Below, in pieces: positions 19,801-32,009 of a DNA stretch of 64,000 nucleotides. A program made the position numbers and the translations under genes. Position 1 is the stretch's first letter, and every line of letters starts with the position of its first letter. The stretch spans positions 558,001 to 622,000 of the forward strand of contig JAJFZO010000836.1 of NCBI GenBank assembly GCA_021397835.1. Direction: 5' to 3'. This DNA is from Moringa oleifera. Taxonomy: Eukaryota > Streptophyta > Magnoliopsida > Brassicales > Moringaceae. The notes beneath the pieces are model-generated. The model was given only the letters and a program-made list of their open reading frames with translations, did not search any database and was not told the origin of the DNA.

Positions 19801-22600
19801 GTATCTTTTGACATAAATGTGAAACCAATTAAACACAAAAGTAACAACAATTCAGCACAAAACTATAAAATAAAGCTGTAAACTACATCCAGAGCTTTCC
19901 ACAAGCAGCACATACAGGCAAAACAAGGGACGATATTGGTGTGACTACATACCTTGACATTAAGGTAATCACTGATGGCATCCAGTATAAACTGAATTTC
20001 ATCCTCATGTGGTTCAGGGAGCAATGTTATTGTAGTGCTAGAATCTGTGGTGCCAGCTATGGTTCTTCCCAACCATGGCAGCATGAAAACAACACGTCCA
20101 TCCTTGGTTTTAGGAACAATCAAACCCATTCCTTCAGGAGAGTAGTAATCAGGCAGAACAACATGGACACCACTGCTAGGACAAATCATAGGTTTTGCAT
20201 CTTTGTCAGCCATTTTCCTTAGAGAATCACAAAATGGTCCAGCCGCATTAACAACTACTTTTGCATAGGTATCAAATTCTTGGCCTGGATTCAGAGGACA
20301 TGAAAATAATAAAAATAAGAAAGCAGTCTACATGAAATCTTACCATCCATAACCAATCTTAAATGCAGAAGCAAGAAAAAGAGGTGACAAAATCAAACAT
20401 ACATTCAGAAACATCTATGAAATGTAGAAGGGGATAAGATAAGAGAGGGTCAATTGTGGTGTATGACACATAACAATTGGTGTGCTGTAAGACTCTTAAC
20501 AAAGGAAGACTCAGAGAGTCAGTTGAAAAGGTATCTAAATCTAATACTCCAACAGATCACAAGTTAATTCAGAACCAAACTATTATGCTGACATGCTTAT
20601 CACTAAACCACTTTGAAAAATTGGTTATTATTTAGGTTATGTATTCCTCTTCAATCCTACAACTCTTCAGTTTTTTGTAGTGGAAGATTATTTACACGTT
20701 ATCACCAGAGAAAAGCACATAAAGGAAGCGAGTGAAGAAAGATAAAAAGTAATTGGGTAATTAATGTCAGCATTATGCTAATTCAGATAAATAATTTCAC
20801 ATCTACTAATATGTAATATTATAAGAAATGAGCGTAATGTCTAAATGATGAAATCTACATCTAATAGTGATACATTTCAACAAAAATTATCCTACCCAAT
20901 AGATTGTCTCGAATTCGTGCACCAATTATCCGCTGAGTAACCTCGTCCTTAAGCAAGGAAACAACTTCTGCATGGTTAAGCACTGCCGCACCAGCTAAGG
21001 CGGCAGTGCATGCCAATCCAACATTAAGTCGTGAGTCATTCATCTGTCCATCATAGTACACGACAGTGCCCCTCAAGTTCCTCTCTCGAACCCTCCGTAC
21101 AAGAGTAGGGAAAAGCTCAACAGACTCTTGTGCTGAATAATATCTAGATAAATGTAATAATCGTGGTCCTGCGACCAAATCATACAATTTCAAGCCCATC
21201 CAGTAGTACACTACCTCAAACCAGTTAAAACAAGGTGTCATGCATGGCAAAGCATGGCACAGGTGGCGTGCATTCTCAATAACCTGTTTCCGCTCCTCCA
21301 GTGCATGGAATACGAGCTTTAGTTGTCCATAGTCAAGACTGAAGACAGCTTTCTCCAAGTACCGAACTCCTATCAAAATTGATGGATATGAATATCAATA
21401 TACATGTATATATACATTGAACAAGGGATTTGTATGTACTCCTTTTTCTATAAGTTCATATACTAATAACAATGCTAATCTTAATAGTGAAACATTTCAC
21501 TACAACACCAACTGCTGCTGACAGCACATCATTTCCAACTTCAGTACCATCAGATTCTTCATTGCCATGCTCCTCTAGGAACTACAGGGAGCCCGAGAAA
21601 GAGGAAACAAGTTTAATTACTTGGTGCAGCTACAATCCTTTTTCTTTTGTCCCCAGTTGAAATTGACTCACAATGCGTTATACCAGACATATCAGTTGGC
21701 ACTTCACAGCAAACAAATTCAACAAAGTAACAAATTAGGGAGATGAATCCCCTTTGCTGCTCATTGGTAGTACGCGAGTCATTTTTCCAAAGACAGAAAA
21801 AAACAAAAAACAAAAAAAAAAACACCAAATCCAAATTCTTAATGCACAATTAGAAACATCTTCAGTTTGCAACAAAATGGAGGAAACTTAAAAATTGATC
21901 TTCTGAAATTTTCAAAAGAAACAAAAGCATAAAAAAAAATTCCAAGTAAACATATAGTTAAGATTCGGCAAAAAAACCATGTGTTTCAATTATTAAAACT
22001 GATACCACTCACTTTTAAGCATCAAACACCAAATCTATGACTTCAACTGAATAAACTCCATCACTTTTCAAATTCCAAACCCAGGTGCTTAGCCAAGAAT
22101 AAAAGTTGACCAATTTTTAACCTAAAGCAGATTGCACATTTGCATAACTCTGAACTACAGGTGAACATGCGTGCCATATACAATTCATACAGAAACATAG
22201 GACATGCACGTAAACATATACACGTACCTCCGTGAATTAGCTTCGTGGAGCGGGACGACGTGCCGGAAGAGAAGTCCTCTCTTTCGACAAGACCGACGCG
22301 AAGGCCACGGGTGACAGCATCAAGAGCGACGCCGCATCCGGTGGCACCGCCACCAATGACAAGGATATCAAGGGGGTTAACAGAGCTGGCGCCGACCAAG
22401 GCAGACTCCTGAACAGCTCTGGACGGGACGACAGCGCTGGGATAGCTGATTTTAGTCCTCACGCCCTCCAAGGCAGGGTCACCTGCGCCCCTGTCATTGG
22501 CCGACATCGATGGCGTTAGGTAGACCGCGCCACCCGATGCGGCTGCTAAAGCGGCTGTCGCGGCGGCGAAGCGGCGGAGCCGGGTGGCAGAAGCTGACAT
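16854..22600 (-). CDS. SDP6: FAD-dependent glycerol-3-phosphate dehydrogenase, mitochondrial (SDP6-like)
   Basis: Oxidises glycerol-3-phosphate to dihydroxyacetone phosphate and passes electrons to ubiquinone at the inner mitochondrial membrane. In Arabidopsis SDP6 is needed to use glycerol from seed oil during germination. Six exons: 22600-22228, 21369-20896, 20284-19953, 19078-18918, 18705-18447 and 17150-16854. The total is 1896 nt, 631 residues, matching the family. The Arg/Ala-rich start ([20 protein letters not shown]) fits a mitochondrial presequence. The FAD-binding Rossmann motif [13 protein letters not shown] is at about residues 78-90, followed by [17 protein letters not shown]. 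Later signatures include [46 protein letters not shown] and [10 protein letters not shown], with the C-terminal domain ending in FHDGKH. The ATG at 22600 was chosen because the longer frame upstream opens only with TTG. A GA-rich stretch lies in the leader. Confidence 0.95.
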
Positions 22601-23339
22601 GACCCTTGGTAATATAAACAGACAGAAAGAGAGAGACAGGAGGGAGAGGAAATGGACCTGTTGATCTCCGGTTATGGGAACGCAAGGGGATTGCGTTGGG
22701 AATCGATCACGGATGTTGGGATTTTGCACTTCTATGACAAAGAACTTGGACACAGCGGTCCTATCTCTCTTACCAGAAGTGGAGCTGAAATTACTCAATT
22801 ACCCTTTTCTCTCATTTGACTGGAACTCTTAGAACCCTGAAATTTGGATATTACTTTTGAACATAAGGATCCTTGTGATCAGAGTTGTTTTAGAGCTGTT
22901 TTGATTTTTATCAAGATTATAATACGTAATAGTTTAATAAATTTAATAATTAATATTTTTATTAATATTTTAAACTATTAAAATATTTTTCTAATTTTTA
23001 TTAAAATTTTATAGAAAATTTAAATAAACAAAAATTATATATTTATTTATTTAAATAACAAACCCTTTCTAATTAATGAACTGAATGCCGTACCTACTGG
23101 TAAGACCGGTTATGGCCTTTCAAGTGACTTGCAGAGTTTTCAATATTAATGTTGCTTTGGCAATCAATGTAGCAAAAGACTAATGACTATGAGATACATG
23201 ATGATTATGATTTCTATAATAAATATGATAAAAATAAAAATAAATATTAAATAATATAAATATATAAAAAATTAAATTAGATTTAACATTTATTTTACAT
23301 TTTAAAGTATAAATTAAAATATTTATATATGTGATATTT

Positions 23340-23480
23340 TAATTTGATTCAATTTGATAATAATAAAACATTGGAACTATCATTATAAAAAATTTTATAA
23401 AATTTTATACTAAAATTTATTTTAAGAATTTATATTATCAAAAAAATTATAAAAAGCAATCATAAGTCAAAATTTATTCA
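23340..23480 (-). repeat. Dispersed A+T-rich repeat, reverse copy (diverged)
   Basis: Contains AATTTGATTCAATTTGATAA, a shared ACTATCATTATAAAAAATTT block, and an AAAATTTATTTTAAGAATTT block resembling the core at 47552-47690 in reverse. One of the weaker copies. Confidence 0.4.
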
Positions 23481-24089
23481 AAGTTTGGTCATATATTTAT
23501 TTATTTTTAAAAATTTTAACAACAAAAATACTTTTGATTTTTTTATAATAGCTTGATTTAAGATTTAATTTAAATTAAATTAATATATTATGATTTAAAT
23601 TTTAAAAAATTATATTTAATATTCAATATTATAATTATAATAAATTACAATGATAAAAGAGTAGTTTGAAGACACATAAGAAGCATTTTGTTATATACAG
23701 CAAAAAGGTTTCTTCATCCAACATGCTAATGTTTTGGGTTTGAATTTCATATAATAAAAAAGTCTTCCACCAAATTAAATTTTCAGCGTTAGATATTTAA
23801 ATGCTTTAAGATTAATTTATATTTTATTTATAATAAATAAGTGATTTTTTCCTTTTATTTTATATAAAGTTATTATTTATGTTTATGTTTTTAAATTTTT
23901 CTTTTTTTCTTTTCCTCTTTTCGTGTAACCATTCACATTGTTTAAAAGTAATTATATTTATGATTATAAATTTTTATTCCATTTTTTAACTTTTGATAAT
24001 AATACTGAAATCTGGTATTATTGCTTGATTTAGTTTTTTAAAAAAATAAAATCCACTAAATTTGAGAATTTATAAGTTATATAAGGAGA

Positions 24090-24350
24090 TTTAGGTAATT
24101 TAGGGGTCCAAGAAGGGAGGGAAGCTCGTGGGTCCGCAGGCCCACGTCTCAGAGCTGGCCATACTGTGCACGAAACAATTCGTGACTCACCCTCTAGCGA
24201 TTTAAAGAAGCTGACACGTCGCAAACTTATTACGTGAAGCAGTCATATGCTTTTGTTCTCAACCTGCTTGTCTTTGCCTCCCTGGTTCGCAGACCATTTC
24301 CGTTCATTAAATGCTAATACTAAATCAGCAAGTCAACATGGAAAGTTCCC
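24090..24350. promoter_or_regulatory. G+C-richer island with several ACGT-core sites
   Basis: Stands out from A+T-rich flanks. It holds three ACGT cores in about 120 bases (CCCACGTCTC, TGACACGTCGC, TTACGTGAAG) and a short inverted repeat (GTGGGTCCGCAGGCCCAC). ACGT cores are bZIP/bHLH binding sites in plants. It lies about 1.5 kb upstream of the SDP6 ATG and 2.1 kb upstream of the VPS33 ATG, so it could serve either gene or be the relic of another promoter. Function is inferred from motifs only. Confidence 0.35.
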
Positions 24351-24717
24351 ATGGCAGTCCTGAAAACTATTTTGTTTTGGAAAATAAAACTAATTTTTAT
24401 TATTTTAAAATATATTATTTATTAAATTATCTTTAGAATATAGGTCAAAGTGATTTATAATTTATTTATTATATCAATAATAAATAAATAAATAAATTTT
24501 TATTTATTTTATTAAATAGTTACCTATTAATATTTTTTAAAATATTAATAAAAATAATGATCTTTTTTTATTTTTTACAAACACAATTTATTTAAATCAA
24601 TATTTTAAAATTTAAATATGCCTAATATTTACAATAAATATAAAAAAATCTGAATTATATATTTTTTATTTTCAACTTGAAAGTACCAATTAGATTAATA
24701 ATACATATGTTTTAATA

Positions 24718-24825
24718 TAGTTTAATTTAAATTTTATCAAAAAATTAAAATATTTTTATTAAAAATTTTATCTAATAAATTTTAACTTGAGCTATTTTAT
24801 AAAAAATATTCAAACAATTATAAAT
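24718..24825 (-). repeat. Dispersed A+T-rich repeat, reverse copy
   Basis: TCTAATAAATTTTAACTTGA, then GCTATTTTATAAAAAATATT and CAAACAATTATAAATTTTTT, the same order of blocks as the reverse copy at 45915-46045. Confidence 0.5.
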
Positions 24826-26470
24826 TTTTTAGTATTAAAAATACATTTTTAATTTAAAATCAAAATAATTCAAAAGTGAAAAATTATTTTTGGTATATAA
24901 ATTCAAAATAAAATATAAAAATTTATTTATGTTATTTTTAAAATATTTCAAAAATAAAAATACTTTTTACAAATTATCTGGCACTTAGTGATTTGCATGA
25001 CCAATTAAAAAGTTATAAATTTGAGCAGATTTAAGTATAGAGTTGCAACTTAAAAAAAAAAATTCTTCAAGGAAAGTGTTCCGTTTTTTTTTTTTAAAAA
25101 AAACATAAAATATTTTTAATTATTCACAATCATATAAATCAAGTTTAATTTAAATTAATCTTAAAAAATAAATATATAATTAATTGAATTGTTATACTAA
25201 AATAAAATAGAAAAATATTATAATTCTTTTTTTTTATTTATCATAATATTTGAGAATGCATGGTTAATGATTCCTCAGTGTTCATATTCAAAACATAAAC
25301 TATAAAATTTCAAAAATAAAATTTAATGTTCGTTATATCCATCCTAATTATGGAGTTTTTCAATTACTTTAAAAATTTTTTACATATCATAAATTTATAT
25401 ATATATGGTTATTTTACATAATTTTACATTGAAGACCAAATGAAAAATCAAACTTTATAAAATACAGAATTTAGTTCTCCAAGTTGGTATTTTTATTGAA
25501 CCTATGAAATAGTAACAACTTTAATTATAATGATATTAAATTGACTTAATTTATTATTTGATGTTTTGTAAAATATTTACGTAAAGAGATTATTTTGTTT
25601 GATAAAATTATTTTTTGTTTTAAATGTTTAATTCAAACTTTTCATATTTAAAAATAGAACAAACTGATGATGTAACTTAATTAAAGCCGTGACCCGAGTT
25701 TATACTTGTACATTTATTATACATTTTACATCATCCATGATATATATATATATATAAATTTTGAAAAGATGCCAAAAATAAACTTTATTTGGTTGGCCTT
25801 TGTTTTTTTGTAACATGCTATAATGGAATTTAGATTTATGAAAAAATTTATTAAAGCATTTTTATAGTGTTTGATAAAAATATTTTGTATTTTTTAAAAA
25901 TAAAAAGTATAACAATTTTGTATTTTAAATTGAAAATGTGTAAAAAAAAACATAAACAAACATTTATTTGCAATAATCAACTATTTTTATTTTCTGTTTT
26001 TATAAAATATTATATTTCGAATTTATTAACACTAAACATCAATGTTTTAGAAATTGAATAGAATTAGTTTGTCCAACCGAATTGAATTTTTAACGATTTA
26101 TTTATGTTATCTAAATACATAAAATTTTAATTATTAATTATTTATTTTAATATAAATATATTATAATATTATAATTATTTATTATATTTATCACAAATCA
26201 ATCTCTGATTTAATTTATGACGTTATTTTTTTTCATTCAGTGATGATTGGATTTTAAAAGTATTGTTAAAAATCATTTTATTTATTTTTTAAAAAGTAAA
26301 ATATTGGCAACTTAAAAAATGCATGAATGTTAATCGAGCCCATGTAAGTGCGTTCAGGCCCATGTTGTTCATTATTCTTCATCTTCTTTTCAACTTTTTT
26401 TTTCTCTGCTGCCGAGTACAAAGAGCTAAAAGAGAGAGAGGAAGAGGGGAAGATCCCCTTCGATTCATCA

Positions 26471-29400
26471 ATGGCTCAGATTCCTTACTTAGACAACTCG
26501 CCCCTCAATCTCAAATCGTTCAGGTGAGTAATCGACTCGATTTCTGGTTTCAGTTGCGGTGCTGATCGTAATTATCGCGTGGTGGTCACTGAATTGTGCG
26601 GATTATATTGATTGCTTGCTTGTTGTTGTTTGTTAAATGCAGGGAACAGTCTCAGAGGGAGCTCATAAACATTCTGAAAGATGTGAGTTCTGTTTTTCAT
26701 GGACCACTTGAACTATGTTTGATTGCCAAAAAATAAAAAGAGAAGCTAAAATGGCAATTATGTTTAAATTATACGGATTTTTAGCTCCCAAAGATGTGGA
26801 GACATCACTTGAATTATGCTGTGGTCGTTGCACTTAGCTTACTCTGGGAAGTTTTTCTTTATTGTCTTGCAAACATTGAAAAAGAATTAGATAAATTCTC
26901 AACGCAGAAAGTAATTTTTGGCAAATGATTCTATGTTGTTGATTTTTTTCTGCCTGATTTTATGTTTTGGGTACTTGCAGATTCGAGGCAAGAAGTGTAT
27001 GGTTATTGATCCAAAGCTTGGTGGCTCGCTCTCCTTGATCATCCAGACATCCCTCCTAAAGGCAATTCTCTGTTAACTGTATATGTTTTGCAATGGATTT
27101 ATATAAATCCATTAGGTTGTGCTTATCGAATCCAAAATCTAATGCTTAAAACCTCTTTATTTCCAGGTTCTTATTACCATTTCATTCTCAGTTTACTTAA
27201 ATGTATGCTTTCTTGTAATGAAATTGAGCTATTGTTGTTTAGACACTAATTTAGGAGATCATTGTTAACTGTGAACAGGAGCATGGGGTTGAATTGCGCC
27301 ATCTTTCAGCCGACCCAGTTCAGACTGAATGCACTAAAGTGGTTTATCTTGTCCGTTCTCTGCTTAACTTTATGAAATTCATATCTTCTCATATTCAGAA
27401 TGATACATCAAAGGGGCTTCAAAGAGAGTACTTTGTCTGTTTTGTCCCTCGCCGTTCGGTTGCTTGTGAGAAGGTAAGCATTTATTAGCTACTTAATCAG
27501 TTGCAATTTGAAGCCATTATTAGATATCCTTGAATGTTCAATTGTTTTTAGTAAATGAATGCTGTAACCAATCTTTTCCAAACTGCAGGTACTTGAGGAG
27601 GAAAAAGTTCATGACCTGATAACTATAAGGGAGTATCCTCTTTACATGGTTCCATTGGATGAGGATGTAGTATCATTTGAGCTTGATCTTGCTGACAAAG
27701 TATGGGGATATCACTAATTTTTTGTTTTTCAGTTCAATCTTTTATTATTTTCTCTCATCTTTTTGAGTTGAACCTTAAAATTATTGGTTCTTTATCTTAC
27801 CTTTTTATTTTTCCATGGTAGGAATGCTTGGTTGATGGTGATACTAGCTCACTTTGGCATGTTGCGAAGGCTATTCACAAACTTGAGGTTTATATGATAT
27901 TATTTGTTTAGCAAGATGACTTATGCAAGTTTATTATAAATAACATAAGCTATAGTTTTCTTTTGGAGTGATACCAAATGTGAGGGCCAAAGGCAAAGCA
28001 TCAGTACGTGTTGTTGATATTCTTAGCCGAATGCAAGTAGAGGAACCAGTCAACTCCTCTGATGTAATTTTTTCTCCTTTTGGGCTCATATTTGAGTGAA
28101 TTAACATATGCTTTATATTCACATTCTTCTTCTGTAGTAATTACTTTTCTCTTACTTTAGATGGGCATCCCAGAGATAAACACACTCATCCTCCTGGATA
28201 GAGAGGTAAATTTTGTCTTCCATTTCATGTCCCTATCAAGCACTTCGTAATATATAGTTCTCTTATAATGATAAGTCCAAGAATGGCTTCAAAATTGATA
28301 TGCAATCAGTTCTGAATTTTGAAATTTTGCAACAGTTGGGACTTAGATAGTTTATTATTATTATTATTTTTTAATAAAATGAGATTTTATTTTTGAAAGT
28401 ATTCGACTGAGTTGGGAAAGGCTTTAAAGCTTGAGATTGGCATTGTAGTGGGCTTATCAAAAAGATCTTACCTGTATAACTCAGGTAATTGGAATGTTAT
28501 TTTCATATTGAGCTCAAAGGTTTACTTGGTTTTCTTGATATACTAATCCTAAGATTTTAAGGAATTTTCATGTATACTCAAAATCATAAAAGGGAACATC
28601 AGTCTTTTCAGTTGGTCTCATTTGTCTCATGCATGCAACTGGGCCAACGATATAACAGATACTGTTGCTGTCGCCACTTTGGTGCAGGTTGACATGGTTA
28701 CTCCAATGGTTACTCAGTTGACATATGAAGGGCTGCTGGATGAGGTAAGCAAATGCAAATGCAAATGCAAGGGCAACTAATATTGTAGTAATGACTCTGT
28801 GACATCTTTACATGGTAGGATATCACATTGGATGGGCTTTGATGGTTCTGAAGAAATTATAAGGGGGAAAGAGTGTTGCTTATGAGGCTCTTGTTTTTCT
28901 TATCCTACTGCGTAGTTCTATCTTTTTCTTTTTGTCATGTGCAGTTAGTTGGTCAAGAAATATGGGAAAATGGTCTTGCTTTATCCTTGTATTATTTAAC
29001 TTGGGAAAATTGAATATGCCAATATGTGCAACCCTCTTCTGTCTTCCACCTCTCCTGCTTTGCATCCTACCACTCCCCCAAAAAATGTAAGAACTACAAA
29101 AGGAAAAAGAAAAGATTCTGATCTGGTTTTGGACTTCCATACCTTCCTTTTTTTGTGTGTGTGTGTGTGTGTGTGTTATTTATGTTGAGTAATATTGTAG
29201 AAGGGTGAACCTCTAAATGGTATGACTAATTGATAGTTTCATTTGCACTTTATTAAGAAGATGATGGAAATGGCAAAAATAAGCAACGGAACAATTAACC
29301 AATTTAGATCAAAATAATGGTATGGAACAATTTGATGAACATGTTCTTATGTTTTTCTTGCATAAGGTTGTTTATGGTTTATTGGGTTTTATCATAAGAT

Positions 29401-31019
29401 GTCTCTAATAGTTTAAATGCAGTTTCTGCATATCAATAATGGTTCTGTGGAGCTTGATGCATCTATCATGGGCGTTCAGCAAGAGGGAAAAAAGATGAAA
29501 GTCCCACTTAATTCAAGGTAAATTGTGGTCTTATGTGTGACGTTACTTTTGTAATGCAAGGACGTTCTTCCCAATCCAGATCCATTACTGAATCTAGTAC
29601 AAGTATGAGATCAGTTGGATGTTGCTCTGGACAGAACCTATGTAAAACATGTTCTATCTGATATAGAAAATTAGCTCTTTATGGAGATCAGACAGCAAAG
29701 TATTATATATTTTGTTCATGTTAACGAAAGAATCATACTTGCCCTTTATGAAGAGAAGGAGATGTACAAGTGGCCTTGGCCCCTAGTAGCCCCTCGTCTC
29801 CCCATAATGGGGTGGAAAAAATGGTTGCTGGCTCAATCAGGCTTGGGTGCTCATTCCCTTTGCAAAAAGGAAGAGAAAAGAAAATAGAATTATTTTCAGG
29901 TTGTTGTAAAATGTTTTCACTAATTAAAACTATTTACACTTAGATGGTTCAACTGTCTGCCTCTTTCTTCTCCCCCTCTCATGGTCCCTTCCAGCTTCTT
30001 TCTCATCTGGCACTGACGTATCACATGGCTCAAATTTCTAGTGACAAGCTATTCAAGGAGATACGGGATCTTAATTTTGAAGTTGTTGTCCAGGTTGACC
30101 TGTTTTTACCTTTTGTTCCTTTATTTCATTTTTTTTTTGTTCCCATGAACTTCTTTCAAGAATCAGGACCATCATCTTTTTGTATGTCTATCTCCTTAGT
30201 AGCAATCTGCAGTATGATTGCAGGTTCTACGTCAAAAGGCAACATCCATGAAGCAGGACTACACTGAGATGACTACTACTGTAAGTTCACAGCTTGACAT
30301 CTGTGCATCTATCATGCTTTATCTGTGCAATCCATCATTTTTGCAAACTTGAGCAATATGTACTGATTTTAGTGGTGAAGTGTATTGATTCTTTTTTTTG
30401 GCTATAATATTCAAAATATTTATTGAAAGATGCTGTAGCTAAAGATTCTGCAATTATTAATTGTTGGAGGAGAACATATACTGAATGGTATTTTTTAAAC
30501 TTGTAAATCACATACATTTGCTTCCTGCAATGTTTTTCTTTGGGGACATTTTAATCGTCTTGAATCACTTTATAACAGAGTGTCGTGTAATGCATGCAGA
30601 CCCAGACAGTGTCTGAATTAAAGGACTTTGTCAAAAAGCTCAACTCATTGCCAGAAATGACTGTAAGTCCCTTTTTAATTAAAATGCTTTTTTTTTTATT
30701 TTACAGTGGTCCAAATGAGTTTCTAATTCTCAGTGAGGCAATCTTCAGAGGCACATAAATCTCGCTCAACATCTGTCAACATTCACATCAAAGCAGCCTT
30801 TTCTTGCGCAACTTGACATGGAACACACAATTGTTGAAGCTCAGAGTTACGACATGTAAGCTAAATTTGTACTTCTTCAAATCTCAACAACTTAATCATG
30901 AGGGCTCATGGTGCGCTGGTTCTGCTGAAGGCCATGCTACTTACAATAGTTGCTGATAGCATGTTAAGCTTCTATTCTAATGAAGTCGTGTTTTGTTTAC
31001 TTTCTTTTTTTTTTTTTTT

Positions 31020-31050
<31 letters not shown>

Positions 31051-31978
31051 TTTTTTTCCTCAAGATAAGATGTTAACATATTTCTGTTTAAGTCAACTAA
31101 CAAAAAGTGAATTAATCAACAATATATATGCAATGGAGAGAAATTCTTTTAGTAATTCTACTTCTTCCTTTGTTAGCAATATGAGAAGCTGCATTAAATA
31201 GAGTCAAGGAATATATGGGATAAACCAGAGGTTCACTGTACTTCTACGTAATCATGGAGGCTTTAGATGTGAGTAAACAATGGATATTAATATGTTGGAA
31301 TTTTTTTTTTTTTTTTCAACTTTTAGTTCTCTATTGTCAAAATGGAATAAAAGATGAAACCCTTTCTTGCATTGAAAATTAACGGGCACAGAATTGTTGA
31401 ATTGATGTATGATGTCATATTTTTCATGTTTATGATTTGTGCATTGCCTTCAAGCAATGAAATTTGAATCATGTTTTGGGCCCATTGAAGGTAACAAATT
31501 TTCAGCTAACTATGAACTCAATTTGTTATTTATGTCGCGCCCATGAAACTGATTGTAGTGTCATTCATCTAATTTCCATTCGTCATAATGGATATGATTG
31601 TCGAACCTGGTGTGCATATATTACATGGGACAAACAGATTTTCAGAGTAATTTGGTTGTGGGTTGTATGAGAATGATTCTCAAGGTCTGTCTCCTAAGCA
31701 ATTATATGAGGATCTTGCAGTCATATATGCATTACTTTGTTGACATTGTCCATAAAGTAGTTACCTGAATGAGCAACCACTCAAATGCATCCTGCTCAAA
31801 GCTTGATGCTGTTTATTAACTGATCGTTAATGTAATTTCTTTGTAATTTCCATCTGTGATTTACTGTAGTGATACATTTGCTAAATGTTTTCTCTGGCAC
31901 ATGTGCGTTTAGTAAAAAATTTATTGCTTGGTTTAAATAAAGATGGTCAGAGTGGTTTGAACTTAAGAATTTTAATCT

Positions 31979-32009
<31 letters not shown>

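Larger units (their letters stand above)
22810..26440. other. A+T-rich spacer between divergent SDP6 and VPS33
   Basis: About 3.6 kb, strongly A+T-rich, with repeat copies near 23340-23480 and 24718-24825 and a (TA)n run near 25741. The exception is a G+C-richer island at about 24090-24350. No protein-like frame was seen. The last 100 bases are the expected VPS33 leader and promoter. Confidence 0.65.

Noticed and set aside
22601..22798. A 66-residue N-terminal extension of SDP6
   Set aside because: It opens with TTG and has no ATG. The [10 protein letters not shown] start gives a normal presequence and family length.
29944..30267. 107-codon plus-strand frame
   Set aside because: It spans VPS33 exons 11 and 12 with the intron between; only the exon parts are coding.
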